A stretch of DNA of 64,000 nt, from positions 620,001 to 684,000 of the forward strand of contig NZ_FZPD01000001.1 of NCBI RefSeq assembly GCF_900188325.1, read 5' to 3'. Below the pieces are notes generated by a model, which saw nothing but the letters and a program-made list of their open reading frames with translations, had not been told where the DNA came from and searched no databases. This DNA comes from Ekhidna lutea (lineage in GTDB: Bacteria > Bacteroidota > Bacteroidia > Cytophagales > Cyclobacteriaceae). This document shows positions 35,920-45,622 of this stretch, one piece after another. Each line of letters opens with the position of its first letter. Positions within the stretch are counted from its first letter, which is position 1. The translations under genes and the position numbers were made by a program.

Positions 35920-38900
35920 GTGAGATTAAGCCGTATTATGAGAGGATTATTGTTATTAATCAGTCTGGGCGTAACCTTTCTCATTAAGGCCCAGGTTACC
36001 GATGATTTTAGCGATGGAGATTTCACTGCAACTCCAACATGGAGTGGTACTAGTAGTTTTGGTGTTGATGACCCCTATGAAATTGTAGAAGCCGATAATC
36101 AACTCAGAAGTCAAAACCTGGATATGGGTTCTGGAACCAGGGTAACCTATTTATCTACCTCTGATGCATTGGATTTATCCTCATCGACCGCTGAATGGGC
36201 TCTTCGATTTAGGCTTGATTTTAATCAGCCGGGATCTGAATCAACTAATTCAAATAATACCTCAAGGGTCTACCTTATGAGTAACTCTGCAGACTTGAGT
36301 GGTGATTTAAATGGCTATTATATTGAATTACGATACCCTGATTCTGATATCAATGAAGTTCGCCTGCATAGGCAAGATGGGAGCTCCTCTACAGAATTGA
36401 CATTATCAGGGACAATTCAACCATTAACATCTAAGGCTTTTGTTGACGTTTTGGTGACTAGATCAGAAGTTGGTTTATGGGAGTTGGAGGTTAACTCGGT
36501 AAGTCAAGGAGCTGTTACTGATAATACCTATAGCACTTCTTCGCATTTTGGTGTTCAGGTTAGATATACAGCTAACACTAGAGATAATGGTTTCTATTTT
36601 GATGACTTTGCTACTACTGTAACCCCAGTAGCAGACACAGATCCACCGATTATTCAGTCGGTCACTGCTATCTCTGATACACAAATAGATATTCAATTCA
36701 ATGAAAATGTAGATGAAACTACCGCTCAAACAACCAATAACTACTCTCTTGATGGGGGGTTAAATGTCTCCAATGCTTTGAGAGACGGCAGTGATAATTC
36801 AATTGTCCACCTCACTATTGATGCGATGACAAATGGCATCACATATGCTTTGACTGTCAATAATGTGGAAGATGAAAGCGGAAATGTAATTGTCATTAAT
36901 AGTCAGGAAACCTATGAATACCTGGTGATTGAGGAAGCTACTGAATTTGACTTGGTAATTAATGAATTCATGGCTGCTCCTGGTACATCCAGCGGAGTTC
37001 CAAATGCTGAGTTTGTAGAACTCTACAATCGCTCAACAAAGTTTATAACCTTGGAAAATTGGACATTGAGTGATGTTAGCGGTCCTTCCTCAGTTTTTTT
37101 GTCTGATACTTTAAGGCCGGGAGATTATCTCATACTGACAGCTACAGGCAATGGCTCACTTTTTGACTCTTATGGAGATGTTTTGGAAGTAAGTGGGTTC
37201 CCTACATTAAATAATAGTGGAGACAGTATCATCATTGCCAATGCATCTGCTACCGTCATTCATGAGATTGCTTACACCAATTCCTCCAGTGGAGTATCTA
37301 CAGAACTGATCAACCCGAATGGGCCTGATTACTCAGCAAACAATTACGGCACCAGTACAGACCCTGATGGTGGCACACCGGGAGCGCAAAACTCCATTTT
37401 TGATGACACGCCTGATACTACTGCACCATCAATTAGTTCAATTAGTGTCATCTCAGCAACTGAACTTGAAGTGACTTTTGATGAAACGCTAGAAGAAACA
37501 TCGGCAGAAACGGCTGCAAACTATACCGTAGATGGAGGAATCACTGTAAACACGGCGGCAAGAGATGAGTCAGACAATGCGTTGGTTCACCTGACGGTTG
37601 GTACACTTCCTTCAGGAGAGATCCGAACGCTGACAGTCAATGGAGTAGAAGATCTTTCTGGCAACCCTACTAGTAATGCGACCATCGACTTTGAATACAT
37701 CGAGACAGAAATTGCAGTTGTAAACGATGTGGTGATCAATGAGTTTTTAGCAGCCCCAAGTTCATCGAGCACGATCCCTAATGCTGAGTATATAGAAGTA
37801 TTCAATCGCTCTGATAAGTTCATAGACCTGAATGGTTGGACGTTGAGTGATGCAGCGGGTAGCTCAGCAGCATTTGGAACGTTTATTCTTCGACCAGACT
37901 CCTTCCTTATCCTGACAGAAACAGACAATGGATCACTATTTACCAGCTATGGAGATGTGCTGGAGGTCAACAACTTTCCATCCTTAAACAACGGCGGTGA
38001 CAGTATCATCCTTTCCAATGCATCAGCAACCATCATTCATGAGACGGCTTACACGAGCTCATCTAGTGGCATATCTACAGAGCTGATCAACCCGAATGGC
38101 CCTGATTACTCAGCAAACAATTATGGCACCAGTACAGACCCTGATGGCGGCACACCAGGTGAACAAAACTCCATTTTTGATGACACGCCTGATACCACCC
38201 CGCCATCAATCAATTCCATCAATGTAGTCTCAGCAACTGAACTGGATGTCACTTTTAATGAACCACTTGATGAAACCACAGCTGAAGCGACAGGAAACTA
38301 CAGCATCGAAGGAGGGATTACGATAACCACAGCCAGCCTGGATGAAACGAACAATGAATTGGTTCACCTGACGGTGGGCGCACTTCCTTCGGGAGAGACC
38401 CGAACGCTGACTGTTAATGGAGTGGAAGACCTATCAGGAAACGCTACCAATAATACGACCATTGAGTTTGAATACATTGAAACGGAAACGGCGGCAGTCA
38501 ATGATGTGGTGATCAATGAGTTTATGCCCGACCCAACCCCTTCTAAAGGATTGCCTGAAGCAGAATTTATTGAACTCTATAATCGGTCAGATAAAAACCT
38601 TAATCTTTTAGGTTGGACACTGGATGGATCTACTTTAGGCCATTACGTACTGAAGCCTAATCAATATGTGTTTGCTGTTGATGACTCCAGCATTGGATTA
38701 TTTGAGGAGTTTGAAAATGTTATTGAAGTTCAGAGCCTAAGTCTTTCCAATGGTGAGGATGAAATCATTTTACAAGACAGTGCTGGTATTGTAATTCACA
38801 CTATTTCTTATAGAGAAAGTAGCGGAGGAATTTCCATCGAATTAATTAACCCGAATGGTCCATGTTTATCAGACAATAGCTACAGTTTTTCAATTGATCC

Positions 38901-40866
38901 TACCGGAGGAACACCTGGTGAAATAAATTCGATATTTGATGATTCTCCTGACACGATTAACCCAACGATTCAGTCATACAATTTTAGCACAAACCTTATT
39001 GTCAATTTTTCTGAGGTTATGAATGCCGAAAGTCTGAAGGCAGGGACTTATAACGCTAGTGAAGACCTCACCATTAGTCAGATAAAAGCAGAAGGTGACT
39101 TCCCAACATCGGTTGAAATATTTTTTAACGAAGAAATTGAAACTGGAATAGTTTACAATATGACCATTGCAGGAGTTAAAGATTGTAGCGGAAATCAGAT
39201 TGAAGAAGCAACCATTCAATTTGGTGTGGGTAGAAACCCCGAATTTAATGAGCTAATCATCACTGAAATTATGTTTGACCCTGATCCTCAGATTGGACTT
39301 CCAAATAGAGAGTTCATTGAGATTTACAATTCAACATCAGAAATACTAACGACACAAGGCTTAGAATTAGTTGATGAAAGTGGTATAATCAGTTTGCCAA
39401 CTTTTATGTTGAATCCAGATGAATATCATGTACTAACAACCAACTCGGGGGTGTCAGAATTTGCTAATAATGCAGTGGGTGTGTCCAATTTTCCTACTCT
39501 CAGCAATACTGGTGAGCAAGTGATCCTTAAATCAGGCTCGGAACTAATATTCTCGTTTACTTATGATCCTGACTGGCACGATGACGATAAAGCCGATGGC
39601 GGATATTCATTGGAAATGCTTGACTTAGAAAACCAATGCGGAGAAGAAAATAATTGGTCGAGTTCTCTAGATATCAATGGCGGTACCCCTGGAGCTGTGA
39701 ATTCCAGAACAGCATCCGTCCCGGATAATTTTGCACCATCAATATTAACGGCCGTTGCTTTAGATGAGGATTCTGTTCACCTCCGTTTTGATGAAAAATT
39801 AAATCCGTCGAGCCAAGTCACCACTGCAATTCAAATCGACCCAAACATTGAGGTTGAAAAAATATACTTTCTTCCATTTTTCCCAAAGTCATTGTTCATT
39901 AAGTTGTCTTCAAATCTTGTAGAGAACCGGTCTTACAATCTTGATTTAAGCGGAGTTTCAGACTGTTCAGGCAATGTCATCCAGGATGGAACAATTGAGA
40001 TAGCCTTACCAGTAAGTGCCCGGGCGGATGAAATCCAACTCAGTGAAATCCTCTTTAACCCAAGATCCAATGGAGTTGATTTTGTTGAACTTTATAACTC
40101 ATCGAACAAATACATCAGTTTAAAAGGGTGGCGAATCGGCTCGATGGATAGAGGAGAATTCATAGATGAAGAAGTGATTTCCGAAAAAGAGCTGGTAATT
40201 GAACCCGACTCATATTTAGTTCTAACTACCGATTCTGAAACTTTACTTTCTAATTATCCTAAAGGAGACAAGAGCCGATTTATTGAGCTTTCTGCTCTAC
40301 CGTCTTATCCAAATGAAGAAGGTGTTGTCGCAATAATGGATGATGAAGATACCATTGGGGAAGTTTTTGAGTATCATGAGGACTATCACTACAATCTTTT
40401 GGAAAGTGTGGATGGAGTCTCCCTCGAAAGGGTGTCATTTTCTGAGTCGGTTTCTAATTCAGATAATTGGCGATCTGCATCGAGTATAGAAGGATTCGCC
40501 ACTCCTGGCTATGCAAACTCACAAACGTTTTCATCAGAAGCACCTTCAGGTAAAGTTTCAGCCAGCCCGGAAGTATTTATACCCGGAAATAACGGGTCAG
40601 GCCGAGATTATACCACCATAAACTATTCATTTGACCAGGCAGGAAAATTTGCCAATGTGAGAATTTATGATCGAACAGGGAGGCTAGTAAAAGATTTAGC
40701 CGAGGGAGTATTGTTATCGACACAGGGCTTTTTAAGATGGGATGGTGATACCAATTCAGGAGAAATAGCTCGAATGGGTTACTATTTAATCATATTCGAG
40801 ATTTATGATAGTAGCGGAAATTCTGAGGTGATTAAAGAAACGGTTGTTGTCGGCCGAGATTTTTGA
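35920..40866 (+). CDS. Giant secreted lamin-tail/Ig-like repeat protein
   Basis: A 1648-residue exported protein with GTG start and signal peptide (TFLIKAQ). Order of parts: a concanavalin-like N-terminal domain (about 26-235), then five repeats of an Ig-like bacterial domain followed by a lamin-tail domain. The lamin-tail domains begin near residues 346, 603, 862, 1110 and 1370, each with INEFMxxP and EFVELYNRS-like motifs. The last 100 residues are a FlgD/T9SS-type C-terminal beta domain (VRIYDRTGRLVKDL, LRWDGDTNSG), so export by T9SS is likely. Function is probably cell-surface or extracellular binding. The second and third units are nearly identical at DNA level. Confidence 0.88.
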   Translation: MRLSRIMRGLLLLISLGVTFLIKAQVTDDFSDGDFTATPTWSGTSSFGVDDPYEIVEADNQLRSQNLDMGSGTRVTYLSTSDALDLSSSTAEWALRFRLDFNQPGSESTNSNNTSRVYLMSNSADLSGDLNGYYIELRYPDSDINEVRLHRQDGSSSTELTLSGTIQPLTSKAFVDVLVTRSEVGLWELEVNSVSQGAVTDNTYSTSSHFGVQVRYTANTRDNGFYFDDFATTVTPVADTDPPIIQSVTAISDTQIDIQFNENVDETTAQTTNNYSLDGGLNVSNALRDGSDNSIVHLTIDAMTNGITYALTVNNVEDESGNVIVINSQETYEYLVIEEATEFDLVINEFMAAPGTSSGVPNAEFVELYNRSTKFITLENWTLSDVSGPSSVFLSDTLRPGDYLILTATGNGSLFDSYGDVLEVSGFPTLNNSGDSIIIANASATVIHEIAYTNSSSGVSTELINPNGPDYSANNYGTSTDPDGGTPGAQNSIFDDTPDTTAPSISSISVISATELEVTFDETLEETSAETAANYTVDGGITVNTAARDESDNALVHLTVGTLPSGEIRTLTVNGVEDLSGNPTSNATIDFEYIETEIAVVNDVVINEFLAAPSSSSTIPNAEYIEVFNRSDKFIDLNGWTLSDAAGSSAAFGTFILRPDSFLILTETDNGSLFTSYGDVLEVNNFPSLNNGGDSIILSNASATIIHETAYTSSSSGISTELINPNGPDYSANNYGTSTDPDGGTPGEQNSIFDDTPDTTPPSINSINVVSATELDVTFNEPLDETTAEATGNYSIEGGITITTASLDETNNELVHLTVGALPSGETRTLTVNGVEDLSGNATNNTTIEFEYIETETAAVNDVVINEFMPDPTPSKGLPEAEFIELYNRSDKNLNLLGWTLDGSTLGHYVLKPNQYVFAVDDSSIGLFEEFENVIEVQSLSLSNGEDEIILQDSAGIVIHTISYRESSGGISIELINPNGPCLSDNSYSFSIDPTGGTPGEINSIFDDSPDTINPTIQSYNFSTNLIVNFSEVMNAESLKAGTYNASEDLTISQIKAEGDFPTSVEIFFNEEIETGIVYNMTIAGVKDCSGNQIEEATIQFGVGRNPEFNELIITEIMFDPDPQIGLPNREFIEIYNSTSEILTTQGLELVDESGIISLPTFMLNPDEYHVLTTNSGVSEFANNAVGVSNFPTLSNTGEQVILKSGSELIFSFTYDPDWHDDDKADGGYSLEMLDLENQCGEENNWSSSLDINGGTPGAVNSRTASVPDNFAPSILTAVALDEDSVHLRFDEKLNPSSQVTTAIQIDPNIEVEKIYFLPFFPKSLFIKLSSNLVENRSYNLDLSGVSDCSGNVIQDGTIEIALPVSARADEIQLSEILFNPRSNGVDFVELYNSSNKYISLKGWRIGSMDRGEFIDEEVISEKELVIEPDSYLVLTTDSETLLSNYPKGDKSRFIELSALPSYPNEEGVVAIMDDEDTIGEVFEYHEDYHYNLLESVDGVSLERVSFSESVSNSDNWRSASSIEGFATPGYANSQTFSSEAPSGKVSASPEVFIPGNNGSGRDYTTINYSFDQAGKFANVRIYDRTGRLVKDLAEGVLLSTQGFLRWDGDTNSGEIARMGYYLIIFEIYDSSGNSEVIKETVVVGRDF
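36640..38970 (+). repeat. Tandem 777-bp coding repeats in the lamin-tail gene
   Basis: Three tandem Ig/lamin-tail units lie here, with a period of 777 bp (259 codons) between matching points, for example 37306 with 38083 and 37582 with 38359. Stretches of more than 100 bp between units 1/2 and 2/3 differ at only scattered bases, including third positions. This points to recent duplication or gene conversion. The two later units (39.2-40.5 kb) are much more diverged. Confidence 0.85.
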
Positions 40867-40964
40867 GTAATTCATCAATAAGGATTTAACCAATTATTTT
40901 TTGTGGGTCATCCTGAGTATTTTCGCTTGATTTTTCGTTGTTAGATTATAAAAATTCCCCTGCC

Positions 40965-41342
40965 ATGAGCGAAAAGACAAGGTATTCTGATGAAGAGCTA
41001 AAGGAGTTTGAAGAACTTATTCTTCAAAAGCTGAACAAAGCAAAAGAAGAATTAAACACACTTAAATCATCTCTCACACGAGAGTCTGATGATAGCGGAG
41101 ATAACTTTTCGTCTGTTAAAACATTGGAAGATGGTGCGGATACGGCTGAAAAAGAACAGTTGAGTCAGTTAGCCGGCAGGCAGCAAAAATTTATCAATAA
41201 CCTGGAGAATGCACTTGTCAGAATTAAGAACGGAACCTACGGGATTTGCGTGGATACCGGTAAATTAATCTCAAAAGAGCGACTGAAGGCAGTACCACAT
41301 ACCACCCAAAGCATTGACGCCAAGCTGAACAGAAAGCCCTAA
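40965..41342 (+). CDS. TraR/DksA-family protein with degenerate zinc finger
   Basis: A 125-residue protein: a long N-terminal helical hairpin followed by a DksA-type C-terminus (RIKNGTYGICVDTGKLISKE, then RLKAVPHTTQSIDAK). Of the four zinc cysteines of DksA only one is left (GICVDTG; the others are replaced by Thr, His/Thr and Ala). This form is common in Bacteroidota. It may still bind RNA polymerase through the secondary channel (inference). The ATG at 40965 is preferred over a TTG at 40938. The next gene overlaps its stop by one base. Confidence 0.85.
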   Translation: MSEKTRYSDEELKEFEELILQKLNKAKEELNTLKSSLTRESDDSGDNFSSVKTLEDGADTAEKEQLSQLAGRQQKFINNLENALVRIKNGTYGICVDTGKLISKERLKAVPHTTQSIDAKLNRKP

Positions 41343-41902
41343 TGGACTACCTGGCTAACCATATTCAGGCATTAGTATTCTGTTCTCCAAAACCAATTAC
41401 AGCGGATGAAATTCAGGACTGTCTGAAGGAGATGTTTGATGCAGATGTTCCTGTTGATGATATCATTTCCGGGCTTGAAGTTGTGGGTGAAAAGTTTAAA
41501 GCCGATGATTTTGCAATGGAGCTGGTTAAATCTGGAGGTGGGTATCAATTCCTCACAAAACCAGCATATCAAGCTAGTATTGGAATTTTACTGAAGCAAC
41601 AATCCAAAAAACGTCTTTCAAACTCCGCACTAGAGACTTTGTCCATTATTGCATACAAGCAGCCAATTACAAAGAGCGAAGCAGAGCAGATAAGAGGGGT
41701 AAGTTGCGATTACTCAATCCAGAAGCTTCTTGAAAAAGAACTTGTGGAGATCAAAGGGAAGTCTGAAGGGGTAGGTAGGCCACTATTATATGGAACCAGC
41801 CAAAAGTTTATGGACTACTTTGGTATCAATGATCTGAAAGAACTTCCAACTCCAAAAGACTTCACGACCGAAGAAAACACCATTGGTGAAGAGAATGAAT
41901 AA
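41342..41902 (+). CDS. scpB: ScpB, segregation and condensation protein B
   Basis: A 186-residue winged-helix protein that joins ScpA and SMC in the condensin-like complex for chromosome compaction. Motifs seen are ALVFCSPKPITADEI at the start, SALETLSIIAYKQPITKSEAEQIRGV (cited in two parts: SALETLSIIAYKQPI and KSEAEQIRGV), and GRPLLYGTSQKFMDYFGI near the C-terminus. It overlaps the upstream DksA-like gene by one base (TAATG); scpA is not in the window. Confidence 0.95.
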   Translation: MDYLANHIQALVFCSPKPITADEIQDCLKEMFDADVPVDDIISGLEVVGEKFKADDFAMELVKSGGGYQFLTKPAYQASIGILLKQQSKKRLSNSALETLSIIAYKQPITKSEAEQIRGVSCDYSIQKLLEKELVEIKGKSEGVGRPLLYGTSQKFMDYFGINDLKELPTPKDFTTEENTIGEENE

Positions 41903-41925
41903 CGTCAGATTCTGACCACCTCGTA

Positions 41926-42669
41926 ATGAAAAGACCCAACAAAAAGGAAACAAGTAAGCCTGCCGAAATTCGATTGAATCGATTTGTGGCCAATGCTGGA
42001 GTCTGCTCTCGTAGAGAAGCCGATAACCTTATTGCTGCTGGAAAGATAAAGGTAAATGGCAAGGTTGTTTCTGAAATGGGCTATAAGGTAAAAAAGACTG
42101 ACACAGTTGAGTACAAGGGGAAAAAATTGAAATCTGAGACTCATCAATACGTTTTACTAAACAAGCCGAGAGGGTTTGTGACCACCACCAAAGACCCACA
42201 CGCCAAGCGTACAGTGATGGAGTTGGTTGAAAAAGCCTGTGAAGAGCGGATCTATCCTGTGGGTCGGCTGGATAAAGAAACGACCGGTCTTTTGTTATTT
42301 ACCAATGATGGTGAAACAGCTAAGAAGCTCACCCATCCATCACACAAAGTCAAAAAGATTTACCAAGTTGAACTGGACAAGCCAATCACAAAGGCGGACT
42401 TTGACTCCATTCTAAAAGGAATTGAGCTGGACGATGGACCAGCGGTTGTTAATGAGATGGCTGTTCTGGGAGAAGATAGTAAGGTTCTTGGTGTAGAAAT
42501 CCATATCGGAAGGAATCGAATCGTACGGAGAATCTTCGAACACCTTGGCTATGAAGTCAAAAAGCTAGATCGTGTAATGTTCGCCTCGCTTACCAAGAAA
42601 AACCTACCGAGAGGCAAATACCGACACCTCAGCCCAAAAGAAGTAATGGGCCTCAAAGGCATTAAATAG
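41926..42669 (+). CDS. rluB: Ribosomal pseudouridine synthase, RsuA/RluB family
   Basis: A 247-residue enzyme with an N-terminal S4 RNA-binding domain (RLNRFVANAGVCSRREADNL, residues 17-36) and a catalytic domain with the essential Asp in VGRLDKETTGLLLFT. It makes pseudouridine in 23S or 16S rRNA; the RluB type, which often lies next to scpB, is most likely. A basic N-terminus precedes the S4 domain. Confidence 0.9.
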   Translation: MKRPNKKETSKPAEIRLNRFVANAGVCSRREADNLIAAGKIKVNGKVVSEMGYKVKKTDTVEYKGKKLKSETHQYVLLNKPRGFVTTTKDPHAKRTVMELVEKACEERIYPVGRLDKETTGLLLFTNDGETAKKLTHPSHKVKKIYQVELDKPITKADFDSILKGIELDDGPAVVNEMAVLGEDSKVLGVEIHIGRNRIVRRIFEHLGYEVKKLDRVMFASLTKKNLPRGKYRHLSPKEVMGLKGIK

Positions 42670-42706
42670 CCTTTTACTAAAAACCTTTACGAAAATTGCA
42701 ATATCG

Positions 42707-42734
42707 TTTATAAAAAGACACCTCTTTTTATAAA
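42707..42734 (+). promoter_or_regulatory. Perfect 12-bp inverted repeat upstream of amt
   Basis: TTTATAAAAAGA and TCTTTTTATAAA are perfect inverted copies separated by CACC. It lies 37 bp after the rluB stop and 132 bp before the amt start. It could be an AT-rich terminator for rluB or an operator for amt. The stem has only one G-C pair. Confidence 0.65.
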
Positions 42735-42866
42735 TATGGATGAATTCAAACCCTTTAAATGATCGATTTGTAAAAATTTATTCAAAACAGGATTAATTTA
42801 TACCCAAGTTTATAATTATTTCAGCAAATGGATATTTTTATAGTTTAATTTTAATCCACTTTTGCT

Positions 42867-44189
42867 ATGAATTGCCAAATCAAGAAGAAATTACCAGCTT
42901 TTTTAATCATTCTTTTACTTCCAATGCTAAGTTTTGCCCAGGATGGGGCTGTTGATACAGGTAATACAGCCTGGATGTTAATGGCAACTGCATTGGTCAT
43001 GTTGATGACACCAGCTGGACTGGCACTCTTCTACGGAGGGCTTACTCAACATAAAAGTGTACTAAATACCGTGGGAATGAGCTATGTTTCCTTCCTGATC
43101 GGCACGCTGGTCTGGGTGATCATTGGCTACTCACTCTCATTTGCCGATGGCAATGGTTTCATAGGTGGACTAGATTACGTTTTGCTTAAAAATATTGCTA
43201 TAACAGATATTGTCGATGGTGCGAATATCCCAAAAATATTGGATGTGGCATTTCAGGGAACATTCGCGGCTATTGCGGTGGCGATTGTAAGTGGATCGGT
43301 CATTGAACGTATCCGGTTCTCGTCATGGATATGGTTTGCTATTCTATGGATAGTAGTAGTATATGCACCAATCTGCCATTGGGTCTGGGGTTCCGAAGGA
43401 TTTCTTCACGGAGACCTGGATTTTGCCGGGGGAACGGTAATTCATATCAACGCAGGAGTTTCAGGGCTGGTTCTTGCACTTTTAGTTGGCAGAAGAATGA
43501 ATCTGCATGAAGAGCGGAAACCCTCTTCCATAAAATTTATGATTTTAGGATCAGCTCTTCTTTGGTTTGGTTGGTTCGGCTTTAACGGAGGCAGTGCTTA
43601 TGGAGCAAATTTTCTAGCGGCAAATGCGCTCATGGTGACCAATATCGCTGCATGTACCGCTGGGGTTGTATGGCTGATTATAGAAATGGTAATCATCAAA
43701 AAGCCAACCCTGATTGGTGTGGCATCCGGGGCTATATGCGGGTTGGTTGGTATTACACCAGCTGCAGGATTTGTAGGCGTGCCCGGAGCACTTGTGATAG
43801 GAATTATCAGCAGTGTTGTAGGCTACCTGGGAGTTGTAAAACTTAAAGCATATTTCGGTCATGATGATACGCTTGATGCATTTGGTATGCATGGTCTGGT
43901 AGGAATCGCTGGTGCATTACTCACAGGAGTATTGGCCAACCCGGCGATTGACCCTTCGGGAGTTGGTGCACTTTATGGTAATCCAGGTCAGCTATTAATA
44001 CAATTAAAATCTGTAGGTGCTACCATCGTGTATTCCGCAGTTGGGACATTTGTTGTTTATAAAATTGTAGCACTCTTTACAAAAGGTGCCAGGATCACAA
44101 AGGACCTTGAGTTGGAAGGAATGGATATTGGATATCATGGCGAACAGCATATCACCATAGAAAGAGAAATGGTTACTGACCTAACCTAA
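42867..44189 (+). CDS. amt: Ammonium transporter (Amt)
   Basis: A 440-residue channel-type transporter for ammonium. An N-terminal signal-like helix (MLSFAQ) precedes eleven membrane helices. Family motifs include DTGNTAWMLMATALVM, ALFYGGLTQHKSVLNT, the first pore histidine in APICHWVWG and the second in DAFGMHGLVG. It faces the glutamate synthase genes across a shared terminator, which gives a nitrogen-assimilation cluster. No PII (glnB/glnK) gene is next to it. Confidence 0.96.
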   Translation: MNCQIKKKLPAFLIILLLPMLSFAQDGAVDTGNTAWMLMATALVMLMTPAGLALFYGGLTQHKSVLNTVGMSYVSFLIGTLVWVIIGYSLSFADGNGFIGGLDYVLLKNIAITDIVDGANIPKILDVAFQGTFAAIAVAIVSGSVIERIRFSSWIWFAILWIVVVYAPICHWVWGSEGFLHGDLDFAGGTVIHINAGVSGLVLALLVGRRMNLHEERKPSSIKFMILGSALLWFGWFGFNGGSAYGANFLAANALMVTNIAACTAGVVWLIIEMVIIKKPTLIGVASGAICGLVGITPAAGFVGVPGALVIGIISSVVGYLGVVKLKAYFGHDDTLDAFGMHGLVGIAGALLTGVLANPAIDPSGVGALYGNPGQLLIQLKSVGATIVYSAVGTFVVYKIVALFTKGARITKDLELEGMDIGYHGEQHITIEREMVTDLT

Positions 44190-44192
44190 AAG

Positions 44193-44214
44193 AAACCCCG
44201 AAAGGGGTTTTTTT
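44193..44214 (+). terminator. Bidirectional terminator between amt and gltD
   Basis: A 7-bp stem (AAACCCC / GGGGTTT) with a GAAA tetraloop is followed by a run of T on the plus strand and preceded by A-rich sequence, so it can work both ways. The gltD stop codon (44213-44215) overlaps its T run. Confidence 0.9.
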
Positions 44215-45613
44215 ATGCATTTAAAAATTTGTTCACCGCTTCTGCAGCCTTTCGCCCTTCGGCAATCGCCCAAACAACGAGTGATTGACCTCTTCGCATA
44301 TCCCCGGCGGCAAATACTTTTTTACTGCTGGATTGAAAGTTTTTGGTTGAGACATTTCCACGCGAGTCGAGCTCCAGTTTAAGCTGAGAAAGTAAACCCT
44401 CCTTTTGCGGGTGAACAAATCCTGCCGCAATGAGTGCCAACTGTGCCGGAATGATCTGCTCCGATCCTGGTCGCTCCTTCATTTTACCATTTTCAAAAGA
44501 GACCTCAACCACTTTTAGTCCTGTAAGCTGACCTTTCTTACCCATGAATTCCTTAGTCATGATCGCCCATTTGCGATCGCATCCTTCCTCATGGGATGTT
44601 GATGTCCGGAGTACCATAGGCCACTCAGGCCAGGGGTTGTCTTCAGGTCGTTCCAGCGGAGGTTTATCCATTATCTCTATTTGGGTAATGGATTTTGCCC
44701 CTTGACGGTTGCTGGTGCCAACACAATCGGATCCTGTATCACCACCGCCTATGACTACCACATCTTTACCTTCAGCAGAAATTTTATTCTTTGGTGATTG
44801 ACCGGTGGCTACCTCTCTGTTTTGTTGTGTGAGAAATTCCATCGCGAAATGAACCCCTTTAAGATTTCTTCCCGGGATACCTAAATCTCTGGGAATGGTG
44901 CTCCCACCGCATAGTACGATCGCATCAAAAGACTTATCCAATTCTTTAGCGGTAATGTCAAAGCCAACATTCACCTTTGTTTCAAAGGTGATCCCTTCTT
45001 TTTCCAAAATAGATACCCGGCGTTCTACAATCTGCTTCTCCAACTTAAAATCCGGGATCCCATATCGTAGCAATCCTCCAACAGCTTCGTCCCGCTCGAA
45101 AACGGTAACTGAATGTCCTGATTGATTTAGCTGATCGGCTGCTGCCAACCCGGCCGGGCCAGAACCTACTATCGCAACTTTCCTACCCGTGGAAGTAGAT
45201 GGTTTTCTTACTTTTTCCAGACCCAATTCAAATCCTTTTTCAGCTATGGATTTTTCAATATGCTCGATAGTAACAGGGGGCTGATTAATTCCCAATACAC
45301 AGGAGCCTTCACAGGGGGCAGGACAGATTCTTCCGGTAAACTCAGGAAAATTGTTTGTGGACTTGAGTATTTGCCATGCTTCTTCCCACTCCTGGTTGTA
45401 GACGGCATCATTAAAGTCCGGTATTTTGTTACCAAGTGGGCACCCTGAATGGCAAAACGGCACACCACAATCCATGCAACGAGCGGCCTGTTCCTTAGTT
45501 TTATCCTCCGGAAAAGTGTGTTCGAATTCGGTGTAAGATTTTACCCGGGCTTGAACATCCTCCTTTGGAGGAAGCTCTCGGGTATATTCTAAAAATCCTG
45601 TTGGTTTTCCCAT
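44213..45613 (-). CDS. gltD: Glutamate synthase small subunit
   Basis: A 466-residue FAD protein that passes electrons from NAD(P)H through Fe-S clusters to GltB. N-terminal cysteines for two 4Fe-4S clusters are in CMDCGVPFCHSGCP and CPAPCEGSCVLG; FAD binding is in VAIVGSGPAGLAAADQL and NAD(P) binding in VVIGGGDTGSDCVG. Standard length. It starts 9 bp after the gltB stop and is its operon partner. Confidence 0.97.
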   Translation of the reverse strand: MGKPTGFLEYTRELPPKEDVQARVKSYTEFEHTFPEDKTKEQAARCMDCGVPFCHSGCPLGNKIPDFNDAVYNQEWEEAWQILKSTNNFPEFTGRICPAPCEGSCVLGINQPPVTIEHIEKSIAEKGFELGLEKVRKPSTSTGRKVAIVGSGPAGLAAADQLNQSGHSVTVFERDEAVGGLLRYGIPDFKLEKQIVERRVSILEKEGITFETKVNVGFDITAKELDKSFDAIVLCGGSTIPRDLGIPGRNLKGVHFAMEFLTQQNREVATGQSPKNKISAEGKDVVVIGGGDTGSDCVGTSNRQGAKSITQIEIMDKPPLERPEDNPWPEWPMVLRTSTSHEEGCDRKWAIMTKEFMGKKGQLTGLKVVEVSFENGKMKERPGSEQIIPAQLALIAAGFVHPQKEGLLSQLKLELDSRGNVSTKNFQSSSKKVFAAGDMRRGQSLVVWAIAEGRKAAEAVNKFLNA

Positions 45614-45622
45614 ACTGCTTAA

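Noticed and set aside
40905-40920. Fragment like the widespread GTCATCCTGAG intergenic repeat
   Set aside because: Only about 11 bases match before the sequence diverges; too short to call a repeat copy.
41926-42666. Antisense frames inside rluB and other long genes
   Set aside because: They are shadows of strongly coding frames with clear conserved domains on the other strand.
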